Source of the DNA: Pomphorhynchus laevis
Lineage: Eukaryota > Acanthocephala > Palaeacanthocephala > Echinorhynchida > Pomphorhynchidae
Direction of reading: 5' to 3'
Assembly: GCA_012934845.2 (NCBI GenBank)
Contig: WNNJ02000592.1
Coordinates: 1 to 64,000, forward strand
DNA: 64,000 bases
Shown here: piece after piece, positions 11,745 to 22,199 of the stretch
How positions within the stretch are numbered: position 1 is the stretch's first letter
Layout: each line of letters starts with the position of its first letter
Notes under the pieces: model-generated
Databases searched by the model: none
Told to the model about the DNA's origin: nothing
Seen by the model: the letters and a program-made list of their open reading frames with translations, nothing else
Made by a program: the position numbers and the translations under genes

Positions 11745-12185
11745 ATATATTTTGGTCATAGCGTGATCCCAACCGGAAGTAGTTTATAAATTGATTATAA
11801 TTTATACTTACAATATATATATATATTAATACTCGGTATATATACCTATAGATATATAGATATATCTATATATACCTATAGATATATAGATATATATCTA
11901 TAGATATATAGATATATATATCTATATATATAGGTCATAGTGTGAATATATTTTGGTCATAGCGTTCGAATATATTTCGGTCATAGCGTGATCCCAACAG
12001 GAAGTAGTTTATATATATTTTAGTCATAGCGTGAATATATTTTGGTCATAACGTTCGAATATATTTTGGTCATAGCGTGATCCCAACCGGAAGTAGTTTA
12101 TAAATTGATTATAATTTATACTTACAATATATATATAAACTCGGTAAATATATACCTATAGATATATAGATATATATATATCTAT
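11745..12185. repeat. Minisatellite of TTTTGGTCATAGCGTGATCC units with ATAG/TATC tracts
   Basis: The block around TTTTGGTCATAGCGTGATCC and CGGAAGTAGTTTATA recurs at about 11750, 11975 and 12067. Shorter copies (GGTCATAGCG) occur at 11932-12050, and the blocks are separated by TATAGATATA runs. Units are 100-200 bases with internal shorter repeats. No coding content. Confidence 0.85.
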
Positions 12186-12408
12186 GTATATATATCATCA
12201 GTAGAATGTAGTACTCACTAGTCGTTTCGGTTGCCTGTGTGACATTGTGAATAAAGGCGTTTCCGACACTTTGCTTAATTGTCTGAGACTTACGCTCTTT
12301 ACCAGATCGAATTGCTGTGCGGACCATCCTTAAACACTAGGCAGAGATTGTTGCTGAATTGTCGCTGCACTCGTTGGATCCTTAATGGATACAGCATGTA
12401 TAATAGTG

Positions 12409-12507
12409 CACTCAGCATATCTGTGCACTATTATTGTTGCAATCCGTGCAACTATTGTTGCACATCCGTGCACTACCACTTGTCTACTCAGCACATCCGT
12501 GCACTAC

Positions 12508-12561
<54 letters not shown>
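12409..12561. repeat. CATCCGTGCACTA minisatellite followed by (TA)n
   Basis: Several copies of a ~16-base unit around GCACATCCGTGCACTA (12409-12510) run directly into a ~50-base TA tract (12511-12561). Open frames spanning this are low-complexity artefacts. Confidence 0.9.
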
Positions 12562-12563
<2 letters not shown>

Positions 12564-13497
12564 AAATAAGTAGGTATATAACCATATTGATACTTTCAAC
12601 ATATATATACATCGATTACTAATATCGTTTCTCTAGTGAACGAGAACAGGGTCCATGATTTGTTGCACCGTCTTTCTAATTGTATTAATCCACCTAACAA
12701 TGACACGTTTCGTAATAACCAATATACTAATTCTTGCGAACAATCACAATTATTTGAACTACGTAGTAAAGTTGATAGGTTTTGTTGTGTCCTTTTTAAT
12801 GGTATTCCAGAGTCTACTAGTTCCACTGCCCAGAGTAGATTAGATGATGATGTTGTTGCAGTTCGTAATGCAATCAGGTGTATGTTTGTATCTAGTGACT
12901 GTTGTTGCTTCTAAAATAAAAGTTCTAAAAATGTTTTGTTTAGGATGCCGCATGACTTATGGCCGTGCTCATCTTTTGAAACTTGTTTTTGAGTCATATG
13001 ATCAAGCACAATGCCTCTTGGCACGAGACATAAGGCTTAAAGGAAATGATGTTTGAATATTGAAAGATTTTTCTGTTTAAGAGCGCTCTTTAATAATCTA
13101 CCGCGAAGACTAAGTTACAAAATAGGCTAAACGCTGATGATACCAACTTAACTATATAACATTTTCGTGTTTATCATTGAAAGTCATGTGTTCGATGAAA
13201 TCCTACTTAAATATATTCGAATCTACAAGTGTCTCTCACTCTAATAATATTAATTTTACGGAGGTTTTACAGCAGCGTAATGTTTTTTTGGCCCTCGTGT
13301 TTCATATACTAATATTCGTTGTTTACTTACTAACCTTGAAGTTCTAAGACTATTGGCTACTACTCGCAATTATGATGCTATAGCTATCTCACAATCTTAG
13401 TAATGACATCATTGATTGTATAACAAGCATATCTAGATTTAACTGAATTAGGGCTGATCGTTTACAAGGACGTCGTGGTGGCGGTGTTGCTATTTAC

Positions 13498-14124
13498 TTG
13501 ACAGAATTTGCTACAATTTTAAAGATAGAACGATACTCATGTGATGATAGAAGTTTAGAATGTTTAATCGTAGTTGCGATGTTACGGGGTTTCAAATTTG
13601 CATTAGGTGTATTTTACAAGTCACCAAACTCGACCTCCTTCGATGATAAAATTAGGACACTATTGTTGGGTCCATTCAAGTTAAGCTGCCTATATGTTCT
13701 TTTTGATGACTTTAATATACCGAATATACCTACTGAGATCATAGGAATGGCTGATAACTTGACATATAATGCTAGGAATGTTGGCTCATTTTTTTGGAGA
13801 TTTTTAACCCAAGAACTACTTTTGTTTCAGCACGTGTGTGGTGATACTAGGTTCAGTGGATTGAGTTCTTCTATGCTGAACTTGATATTTTTGAAAAGTG
13901 AAACCCAAGTTCGTGATTTTAAACATCTTGCTCCTTTAGGGTCTAGTGACCATTATGTACTCACATTCTTGATTCCTTCGTGCTTCGAAGTTATTTCGGA
14001 CGATATTGAACCGATAGTTCTTAAGCGACTATGGCATCTTGTTGATACTTCTAGACTCTTGTCGTTCGCAAATACTGTTGATTTTTCATTACGTGGTCAT
14101 TCTACTCTTGAGGATTGTTGGTAA
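13498..14124 (+). pseudogene. APE-type endonuclease domain of the CR1-like LINE
   Basis: The longest surviving frame of this LINE, 208 residues. It begins inside the domain (upstream DNA in frame reads GRRGGGVAIYLTEF) and keeps FDDFNIPN, the family's GDFN position with D for G, and the terminal SSDHYVLT, the SDH catalytic motif. Cleavage of target DNA would have been its role. It stops before the reverse transcriptase. Confidence 0.75.
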
Positions 14125-14699
14125 TCATTAAAGCAAAAATTTTATTAATCGCAGATGAATTTGCACCATTGAAAATAATTTATAAGAAAAAATGTTTACG
14201 ACTTAATTGGTTTGATTCTACTCTGAGGACCTCCTTGCGGCATCCCAACACACTGTTTAAGGCATGTCAAAGGGATCTAACGAAAGCTCTGTTATAAGGT
14301 TGCTCGGAATGCTTATCGACGACTTCAAATCGCTAAACGCCATGCCTATGAATCCGCTGTCATTAATTCGATTTATATACACCCTAAGAAATTTTGGTCA
14401 TATGTTCGGCGTAGTAGACTAATCAATTGCTGTATTCCATCTCTAAATGTAGGTTCTAAATTAATCAATTCTCTATTTGATATTGCGAATGAATTTGCAA
14501 ATGTATTTAAGTTGTGCAATTTTGTGTATTTAATTTGAGCAATTTTGAATTACCTACATTAACTTAATGTTGTGATAATTGTGAAAAAAGACTAAGTTTC
14601 AAGACATTTGCTATCCCTTTCTTCTCTGCTGTTCGTCCTGATGGTATATGTCCGTTTATTCTGCGTGTATTAACTAATCTTCTCGCGGGGCCGCTTTGT

Positions 14700-15400
14700 G
14701 ATTTATTCCAAAGGTCCTTAGATTCCTGTACTGTTCTTAATAACTGGCGAATAGCTATTATTGTTCCTATTCATAAGAAAGGCGATAGGTCAAATCCCAA
14801 TAACTACATGCCGATTAGTTTAACGAGTCACGTAAGCAAGATCTTAGAGCGAATTGTGCATAGTAGAATAATTTCTCATTTAAGCACGTATAACCTTCTA
14901 AGTTCTGCACTACATGGTTTCCGAAAAGGCAGATCTTGCTTATCAAATCTTTTGTGTGCACATGAAGCTTGGGTAGACTTGATCGCTACTGGGCATTGTG
15001 TAGATGCTATATTCTTTGACTTCAGCCGGGCATTCGAACGAGTATCTCATTCCTTACTAAACTACGTATTGATTTCTTACGGCATTCTCCTAAATGTTGT
15101 TGGTTGGGTCAGCAATTTCCTCAGTGATCGTCAATTTTATGTCCGTATTGGTGAAAGCTATCTGACCGTAGAGATTTGAATACCGGTGTTCCTTAAGATA
15201 CAGTGTTAGGACCTCTATTATTTACAATTTTCGTTGACTTCTTGTTACATAAAATTAATTGTGGATGTCTTGCGTACACTGATGATTTGAAAATAGAGGC
15301 CAAAATTGATTCGTTAGCCGACCGTGTAAATTTCAGATGGCAATTAATAAAATTTATGAATGCAGTTGTCAGTCCGGTTTATTGATTAATGTATCAAAAT
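14700..15400 (+). pseudogene. Reverse-transcriptase domain of the CR1-like LINE
   Basis: 14808-15179 holds RT motifs through the first catalytic aspartate (FFDFSRAFERV). After a TGA and a TAA, 15203-15385 holds VLGPLLFTIF and the second catalytic block as YTDD. At least two in-frame stops interrupt it, so no active enzyme is possible. Confidence 0.75.
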
Positions 15401-16254
15401 GGGCTCACATGCGCTTTGGAAGGTCTTCACTTATATCTTTATATATGCTAGGGTTACAAGAGATCGAAACAGTTGCGAGTGTTTGAGATTTGGGAATAAT
15501 TTGGGATCGGACCTTGAGAACTAGAGCTGAATCTGATCGGAGATGTGCTGAAGCTAAGAGGAAGCTTTACATGATTAAGAATGTTTTTTCGCACCTATCA
15601 CCTTCATGTCTGGGCGTCTTATATAAATATATAGTACGTCCTCATTTAGAATATAGTATCCAAGCAAATTTTTCAATTTCCAAGGGTAAGGTTAAAAGAT
15701 TAGAATGTATTCTACGACATGGTAGCAAATTATGCAATGAAATTTCAAATCTGAGCTACTCACAACGCCTACTCGCGATTAATGTTAATAGTGTCCGTTG
15801 CAGGTAAATGTACCTAGATATAGCCATGTAATTTATGATAAAGGGAATTAACGGGTATCCACAACAATATGTGATAACAAATAGAAGACGGTGCCACAGG
15901 GGACACTCGTTTCATCTGATGAATTGTAGACATGGGTCAAGTAACACATCCTCTCGATTATCCCACAGATAATTACCAGCTTGGAATGGTCTTCCTTACG
16001 ATATGGTTACATTGCCCGTGGCTAGTTTTCGAATGGTTGTTCTTAATTATTGTAGCATCCCATGTAATCGAGTATCACCTTACTTTTAAATTTATTTTAT
16101 TTGTTGACTTTATCAATGATTTGTTGTGATCGAGTAAATAACCCTGTGAGTTAAACTCTGCATCTTTTTAAGAGAAAGCATTTTCTTTATAGCAAAAGAA
16201 AAATAAACAATATCCTCAAAAATGTGACTGATAAGTTTCAATTAATTAAACTCA

Positions 16255-16930
16255 TTGTACGCCGTTTGTCAAGTACCAGCGCTAGTAGGATGTCCACTCG
16301 TTAATCGTGCAGCTCGGATGCACATTGATGCAGACTTGGCCATAACGATGCTTATTTTGGAACGTAATTTTGTTATCAGATCACTATCAGTGTGTAATCC
16401 CCTGCCCGCACTTAGTGACGCAATTCGTTTAATCGTCAAGTTCGCCACCGATCCAATAGCGTCGTATCCTGTGATGACAAAGGGTATGAATAATGCTCTT
16501 TCATACCTACACACTCTCTCCTCGTACTTGGCTCGCTTTCGTCTCTCGTAATATTGGAAAGGGGTGGTGTTGTTGGAAGCATTTGACGGGGCTAGGTGAT
16601 TAAATGAGCAAACGTCCAACATGGACCGCTTAGTCATGCTTTCAAACAATCTATGACATTCCACGTCCAGCCTGGCATCTCGATCTATTGTTGTTGATGA
16701 TCTCTCAAAAATCATATTTTCATAAAATGGCTGAAGTACTGGCTCGATTAACATAGCATAGCACACATTGGACAGTTTTGCAACGTCCCTTAGAATGTTA
16801 TGCCTGATTGTTGGTATCCTTTCCATCTGACAGGAAAGAGTATGAGTGATGCTGAATTCTTCTCCGCATTGATATTTGTGTGGGTAAATGAAGGATTCCA
16901 GCCGTAGCGTGCTGCCGAAGCATCGCGAAA
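16255..16930 (-). pseudogene. C-terminal part of the unnamed RT element family
   Basis: On the minus strand the frame can be read upstream of the ATG at 16826: YPHKYQCGEEFSITHTLSCQ, then MERIPTIRHNILRD, then ARLDVECHRLFESMTKRSML and DVCSFNHLAPSN, KRAKYEERVCRYERALFIPF, and GSVANLTIKRIASL. The C-G-x-FS-x-x-H-x-LSC ... IRHN pattern followed by an ARLD/DVR-like core is the recurrent C-terminus of the same repeat family whose RT part lies at 9.7-10.8 kb on the other strand. The last ~185 codons are open with no stop, but no RT is attached. The conserved Cys/His pattern suggests a metal-binding fold; its enzymatic role is not known to me. Confidence 0.65.
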
Positions 16931-16997
16931 TTTAATCGGGCTTAGGTTCAGGTTTTACGCGCGTAGAGGTTTGCAAGACAGCCACGATGATGCACCT

Positions 16998-17428
16998 TTA
17001 ACTTTTCGCAAGACACAAACGCGCGCCGATGGGGTCAATGTTGTTCAGTACTTGCTGTCTTATTTGGGCATTGATTTGTGCCTTCTCACTCTTAATAAGA
17101 TTTATTATATCTCTTTGGCATGATCGAAGTTCTTCCCCTATAAAGTCATCTAGTAATGGTTTGCTTAGTCTCTTAAAACGCTCCCGATCCAATTCGGGAC
17201 TAGCGGAAGGATCATTGATGCAAAGTTTAACTCTCCACTGTAATAATAAACTCTACATTGTAAATTATATATAGAATACAGCATTACTTTAATTGATATG
17301 CAAGCAACACAGTAGTGAAGAGTATTAAAAAAATGGTGAACAACATACAAGTGTCGGAGCTTTAAAGCTCTTACGAATTTGCAGCAAAAATCAACGATGC
17401 TGGACCTGGTAAGAGTATTATTTCTCAA
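16998..17428 (-). other. Two overlapping minus-strand frames, unidentified
   Basis: A frame ending near 17165 (ELNFASMILPLVPNWIGSVLRD) leads into one at 16998-17192 (MDRERFKRLSKPLLDDFIGE, then KSEKAQINAQIRQQVLNN). Read together with a frameshift they look like one charged, helical protein segment. It lies just upstream of, and on the same strand as, the RT-family C-terminus at 16.3-16.9 kb, so it may be another part of that element. No family recognised. Confidence 0.35.
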
Positions 17429-17780
17429 GGTAAAAACAATTCAAACAAAGACTTAAAGGTTAGTGATCTTTTTCACTTATTTACCAAAGAGGCCGGGGTA
17501 CTTCCCCCAATTCAAAAATTGCAAAACCTTGCGATTATCTCCTTTATCAAGCCTCTTGAAAACAAAAACTATTTAATCTATTCTTACGCGAGTTCACACA
17601 ATTGTGTAAAAATCGAGTTATATTTAACTCTGTTCGTTATTTTGAAACATCAATAAGAATTTCGTTCATCACTGCCGATTTTCTGTACGAATACGAAATT
17701 TTTTTAAGAACTTAACCCAATTATGGAAGATTACTCAAAAGTCTATACAGGCTTCTCTAAAAATAAATAATCCCCCCCAT

Positions 17781-18540
17781 GTTGGAAGAAGATGACTTAC
17801 AGTCACTAAAAATGGCCTTCAATATTGACGATATTCATACAATTAAGTCTAAATTGGGTGAAGAATTGCCTGTTGCCTTTTGTAAGGCTGGCATTGACAC
17901 TGCGCTCACTCTGTCGAAATCAGGCTCCAACCCTTTATGGGGTATAATTTGAATTTTATGAAAAAGACGATCCCCAGTGCCCTCCTTTTTGGGGGCACTG
18001 GGAATTGTCTTGCTCCTCCAAGCACATTTGTGGAGTATGCAGCTCTGAGGCTTGTGTCAGCTAGAATAAAGGGGAGAAATGCGATGCTCTACCATGCTGT
18101 AGCAATTGTGCTGGCAGACATCCAGCCTGGTCGAGAAACTGCGTTTTCTCGAAGGCGTACATAAGTGCCTTTTCTGCCCCCCCTTCAAAAGGTCCTTCTG
18201 GTGTTTCGGCTGTGTCGGCCTGCCCTGACAGAATGACTAATACAGATATATTGGATCTTTTGGCCTCCAATAAAAAGTCTATTTTGGCCTAGCTGGAACA
18301 GATGATTACTCCTCTGGTTTCGGTCATCTGTGTGGCCCATTAAGCGAAGCCTTTATCCTCTGTTCCCGTCCAAGAAAAAATGGGTTTCGGCAAAGTCAGT
18401 GCCCCCCCCAAAGTGGGGAAACTAATTCAGCAGAAAGTTGCCTTAACGGGAAATGAAGACATTGCCCAGGGGGCTCCGGCTCTGGATAGAGCTAGTGGCA
18501 GGAGGGGCAACCCTCCTGTACCTCGCTCCGTCTAGGTTGG
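17781..18540 (+). pseudogene. ORF1 remnant of the Jockey-like LINE
   Basis: An ATG at 17779-17781 opens MLEEDDLQSLKMAFNIDD and continues FCKAGIDTALTLSKSGSNPL before a stop near 17950. Later pieces are frameshifted and GC-richer, with runs of C (near 18175 and 18405). The equivalent part of the copies at 45.2-45.9 and 60.4-61.4 kb shows a nucleic-acid-binding ISNLP-HLD segment and CCHC-like zinc knuckles, so this is the gag-like ORF1. Not translatable as it stands. Confidence 0.55.
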
Positions 18541-18567
18541 CTGCCCCCGTCCAACTGATATGCCACA

Positions 18568-21010
18568 ATGGTGAGTAAACCTGAGCCTTTTTCACTGAAT
18601 ATTCTTCAGTGGAATTCGGGAGGTGCTTCTGCCCTTAGACTTTTATCTGGTAGAGACGCAGATGTTATAGTCCTTCAGGAGACGCGGTCTATCCGTCTCC
18701 CCCAGGACATTACTCGATTTATCCCTAAGCACATATATTCCCACTATACTCCGTACATAACCCCGCCTCACTCCTCTTCTTCTCAATAACTATTGACCTT
18801 AGTTAAATGCTCTTTAAGGTCCTCCCTCTTGCTAAATTACTCTTTTCCAGCCCTGTCTTGTCTAGTAGTTTCACTCGTTAAGAACGGTAAACGCCTCAGT
18901 CTAGCCAATGTCTACACTCGTTCAGGAGAGATTCACAAGAATCGTGTACTCCTGGATGGGATTATCGATAGCGGCTATGACATGGTACTAGGTGACTTCA
19001 ACGACAGAACTGGTCGTTGGATTAATGCAACACTCCGCAGAGCCAGGAATGGTTGTCTTATTCACAAACCACCGTCCCCCTCCTTTCATTGCACATCAAC
19101 GAATTCACTCCTCGACTTATTACTGCTCCATGAGAGGTGGCTGTTAAAACCCTTCTGCGCGGATCAGTTGCATCAACATCTGTCCACCTCTCATGATCTA
19201 ATTCTCTGGCGGATAGAGGAGGATACGCTGCTTCGGAGGAGATTCCACTTTGACCCGATTAGAGTGGCTTTCTTCCGAGCAGCTATCCAATGCTTCCCCC
19301 GAATTGGAAATGAGAGTTTAATCGAATTCAATTCCTACCTCTCTTCGCAAGCAACAGCGTTGCTTTCGACAACCTATAGAAGTCGCATTTTCGATTCCAC
19401 TCCGACAAAACTTAAGGTCCTAGCCAAACTGCTGAACCTCCCTAATCTATCTTCCTCCGCCAGGCAGACCCTCTCGAATGAATACTGGCGCACAAGATAT
19501 TGGTTCCAGCTGAGTAGGGATAGAGCGAGCATTGCTCGTCTTAACCCTTCCCAGTCTTCCTTTTGGAAGATATTCAAGAAAGAGAAGTTTGTTTGTTGGA
19601 GAGATAGGGCTTTGGATTGGATCGGTAGTATAGGCCTTGATAAAGTTTTAGAGGAGTTATTTGGCCTACACAACTATGGAGCCACTCAATCTCCGCTACC
19701 AATTCCGCCTTGGGGAGACTTCAGGAGTAGATACCTATCTGTCCTAGATATTATCAACGTCTGGGGGCCTCTTCCGGGTACCTCCAAATACGTCGCTCCA
19801 CTCACTTCTCGTGTCTGTCAGCTTTTGACAGCCGATCAACGAAATGAGGTGGCCGTCACAATGCTATTTGCCACCCTATCCGATGTGGCCGTCATCAATA
19901 TAAGCATAAGATTTTTTATTCCAAAAAAGTCTCCGGTCTCTTCTCCTAAAGACATGCGGCCCATCTCGATTCAAAATTCCCTCGTCTCGATCTAAGAAAA
20001 AGCGCTTGCGCGTAGAATCCGCGATCATCTTATTAGGCGAAATTTAATCCTACCTGGATTCCATGGGTTTGCCAAAGGTCGCTCGGTACATTTAGCGGTT
20101 GGTGAAGTACATCGGTTTTGTCAGGAGTACAGTCATCAGCTAGCTGTGGCTGTTTTCCTTGATTTTTCCGCTGCATTTGACCGTATCTCTATTCTTTTTG
20201 TTATCTCTTCTCTCAAGTCCCTCGGGTTGCCTGCGAGAATAGTGAACAGGGTGGAGATACTGCTGTACACCAAGCGATTTTATTATGAAGACGACCCTTA
20301 TGCGCGTCAGTTTTACCCTATTACGAGTGTGCCTCAAGGTTCACAACTTTCTCCAATCTTGTATCTTGCTGCCTCAATTATTCTTTTTAAAATATTTATA
20401 CGTTAACAACGTCTAGTGGTGTACGCTGATGACACCACAGCCCTGTTCACTGGACGCAGGTGTAAAGACGTAGTCTCTGACATCAGCCGTTTCTTTTGAA
20501 GATTAAAAGATCAGCTACCCCAATCCAATCTTTTTTGCACTCCGCGAAATCGCGGGTGGTAGTTTTTCATGGCTTCCCTGCGACGAAGAAAAAACTTAAG
20601 AGACTGGCACTCTCTGCACTCGCCTCCATTTTTGCATCAGAACCACTCTCTACCTTCACAAGTCGAGTAAAATACCTGGGGTTCACCGTTTCGGTGAACT
20701 GGTCGGCGAAAGCCGACCTGGATAGACTCAAACGTATCCTGAAGAGAGCTAGGTGGGCTCTGAAACGGGCCCAGCATATGTCGTGGAATGGGAAAACCCA
20801 TGTACGCCTTTAGGGTTCTTGGGCTATCTCGGGATTAGTCTTCTTTTCAAGAGGACGTCCCCCAGAGCAAAGACTAAGGTTCCTGAAGCTCCTCGTCTCT
20901 CATTTACCCAGCATAGTCCGCACCGATTGGATTCTTCGGGGGTGAAAGACCCCGGGTGGTTCAATCGAAAAGCGGCGTGTTGGATTGGTTGGGCGGCTCA
21001 GGATCCCTAG
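18568..21010 (+). pseudogene. ORF2 (endonuclease-reverse transcriptase) of the Jockey-like LINE
   Basis: 18568-18789 is the endonuclease start (FSLNILQWNSGGASALRL, DADVIVLQETRSI). A single TAA at 18787-18789 separates it from the 400-codon frame 18793-19995 (MVLGDFNDRTGRWIN, and TSHDLILWRIEEDT where SDH is expected; ending at the RT finger RFFIPKKSPVSSPKDMRPIS). 20146-20406 has AVFLDFSAAFDRISI and VPQGSQLSPILY. Near 20415 VVYADDTTALFTG gives an intact YADD. 20640-20810 has VKYLGFTVSV and LKRILKRARWALKRAQ. About four stops or frameshifts inactivate an otherwise recognisable polyprotein. Confidence 0.8.
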
Positions 21011-21244
21011 GATTTGAGGCCATAGTAAGAAGTGGATGACCAAGAAGTGACATTTTTGGACTGACTGCTCTTTTGACAGGCATACTGTTATGACACTTAT
21101 GGCACACTTATGACATTTGCTTCTTGCTTTTGTTTGTTATTAATAAAGTCTTTATTTATTTATGAAGAGTATTTGCAGAAGCGATTTTCAAAATTTTAAA
21201 TATATATATATCTATATATGTGCAATGTTCGTTTTTATAAAATT

Positions 21245-21258
21245 ACTTTAATTTTAGT
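21245..21258 (+). promoter_or_regulatory. Splice-acceptor-like site just before the ERCC1 ATG
   Basis: A pyrimidine-rich run ending in TTTTAG at about 21258 lies 10 bases before the ATG, in the form seen at confirmed acceptors in this window. It may close a 5'-UTR intron or be a trans-splice acceptor. No matching donor was identified. Confidence 0.45.
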
Positions 21259-21268
21259 ACTATAGAGA

Positions 21269-22186
21269 ATGAGCTTAAAGCGTAGCTATTCCGAAGCGAC
21301 AGATAACACGGGAAAACGTACCCTTAAAAAAACTTCATCTTCACGTTGTGATGATACAGATTTAATAAATATCAATATTCCAAAAATAAATAACCGTGAT
21401 GCTCCTGCATCCGTATCACAAACAAATTTGCTTGTCAGTACTCGACAGAAAGGAAACGTCCTTCTTAACTATATAAGAGAAGTACGCTGGCAATTCAGTG
21501 ATTCAATTATTCCTGATTTTGAGTTCAGCAGAACTAATTGTGCAATATTCCTGTCGATACGCTATCATAACTTAAATCCAGAATACATACACAAAAGGAT
21601 TAGCACTCTTCGTAATCGATATTCACTGCGTGTCTTGCTTGTCCACGCGGACGGTTCAAGTGCTATAAACCACGCTTTAAGAGAACTTGCAAAAATGTGT
21701 CTTTTTAGTGATTTGACAATGATTGTATGTTCTGATATACAAGAAATCGCTCTATATCTGGAAGCATACAAAATCCTAGAAAACAAACCACCCGACATGT
21801 TAATGACTAACGCTACACCATTATTAAATACTTACCAGCTAACTAACTCCATTTCAAACAAAAACACTAAACTATCATCAAAAGAGCGGGAAGCTCAACT
21901 TCAACAATCTCGATTAGAATGGAATACGAATAGAGCAAGCGAATTTCTGACGGGGATACGATCTGTGAATACAACTGACGTGAAGGTTTTGATGAAAACA
22001 TTTGGAAACGTAAGAAGCATTTTATGTGCAAGCGAAAGCGATCTATGTGTTTGTCCGGGAATTGGACCATTAAAGACAACGCGAATATGTAGAGCACGTC
22101 TATTACCTTTCCGAACCAATAAAATAATCGAAAATCAATCCTCTACGGATCCCACTGCTGTTAATGTAGCAAGCCCGGCCCAATAA
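21269..22186 (+). CDS. ERCC1: DNA excision repair protein ERCC1
   Basis: Intact 305-residue frame, close to the ~300 residues usual for animal ERCC1. The protein is the non-catalytic partner of XPF/ERCC4 in the nuclear endonuclease that cuts 5' of bulky lesions in nucleotide excision repair and acts in crosslink repair. Residues 61-175 are the central nuclease-like domain that binds DNA and XPA: GNVLLNYIREVRWQFSDSII, CAIFLSIRYHNLNPEYIH, RVLLVHAD, ALRELAKMC and YLEAYKILENKPPDMLM. Residues 225-282 are the tandem helix-hairpin-helix that pairs with XPF, with SVNTTDVKVLMKTFGNV and the hairpin CPGIGPLKT. The Lys/Ser-rich N-terminus (1-58) and the linker 180-222 are lineage-specific. The coding region has no intron, unlike the two other host genes here. 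ATG 21269 is the first in frame, 10 bases after a good splice acceptor. Confidence 0.95.
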   Translation: MSLKRSYSEATDNTGKRTLKKTSSSRCDDTDLININIPKINNRDAPASVSQTNLLVSTRQKGNVLLNYIREVRWQFSDSIIPDFEFSRTNCAIFLSIRYHNLNPEYIHKRISTLRNRYSLRVLLVHADGSSAINHALRELAKMCLFSDLTMIVCSDIQEIALYLEAYKILENKPPDMLMTNATPLLNTYQLTNSISNKNTKLSSKEREAQLQQSRLEWNTNRASEFLTGIRSVNTTDVKVLMKTFGNVRSILCASESDLCVCPGIGPLKTTRICRARLLPFRTNKIIENQSSTDPTAVNVASPAQ

Positions 22187-22192
22187 AATAAA
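22182..22192 (+). terminator. Overlapping AATAAA motifs at the ERCC1 stop codon
   Basis: AATAAA at 22182-22187 spans the last codon and TAA stop, and a second AATAAA follows at 22187. If used, the 3' UTR would be only tens of bases long. Confidence 0.45.
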
Positions 22193-22199
22193 TTTGTTT

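Larger units (their letters stand above)
12600..16140 (+). mobile_element. Decayed CR1/Jockey-type LINE, nearly full length
   Basis: Ordered remnants in several frames. 12636-13056 is an ORF1-like segment (VHDLLHRLSNCI, FELRSKVDRFCCVLFNGIPE). 13440-14124 is the APE endonuclease (GRRGGGVAIYL, LFDDFNIPN, LGSSDHYVLT). 14700-15400 is the reverse transcriptase (AIIVPIHKKGDRSNPNNYMP, AIFFDFSRAFERVSHSLL, GVP-stop-DTVLGPLLF and LAYTDDLKI, where TDD replaces the usual ADD). 15490-15807 is the post-RT region (RPHLEYSIQA). 15900-16060 is the C-terminal RR-H-RGH and PAWNGLP region typical of CR1-like proteins. Multiple stops and frameshifts make it dead. Confidence 0.8.
17450..21155 (+). mobile_element. 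Jockey-like LINE, near full length, decayed
   Basis: The most complete Jockey-like copy here. An ORF1 remnant (17781-18540) is followed by ORF2 from 18568: APE endonuclease, then reverse transcriptase, then a C-terminal segment to about 21010, then a short 3' UTR ending in TTTATTTATTTATG near 21150. The same family recurs at 8.8-9.5 (-), 42.6-45.9 (-), 52.3-52.8 (+) and 60.4-64.0 (+) kb. Several stops break the copy. The tail ends about 115 bases before the ERCC1 start codon. Confidence 0.85.

Noticed and set aside
12190-12260. Hammerhead-like CTGATGA and CGAAAC on the minus strand
   Set aside because: The two motifs are in the wrong order and no helix II can form between them.
12109-12622. 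Several overlapping frames with Tyr-Ile repeats
   Set aside because: They arise from the minisatellite and TA tract; frames in all three phases stay open for the same reason.
20140-20337. Minus-strand frame with RHTRNRVKLTRIRVVFI
   Set aside because: Antisense of the RT core; the same shadow appears at 42826-43026 and 63062-63337, confirming it comes from the element.
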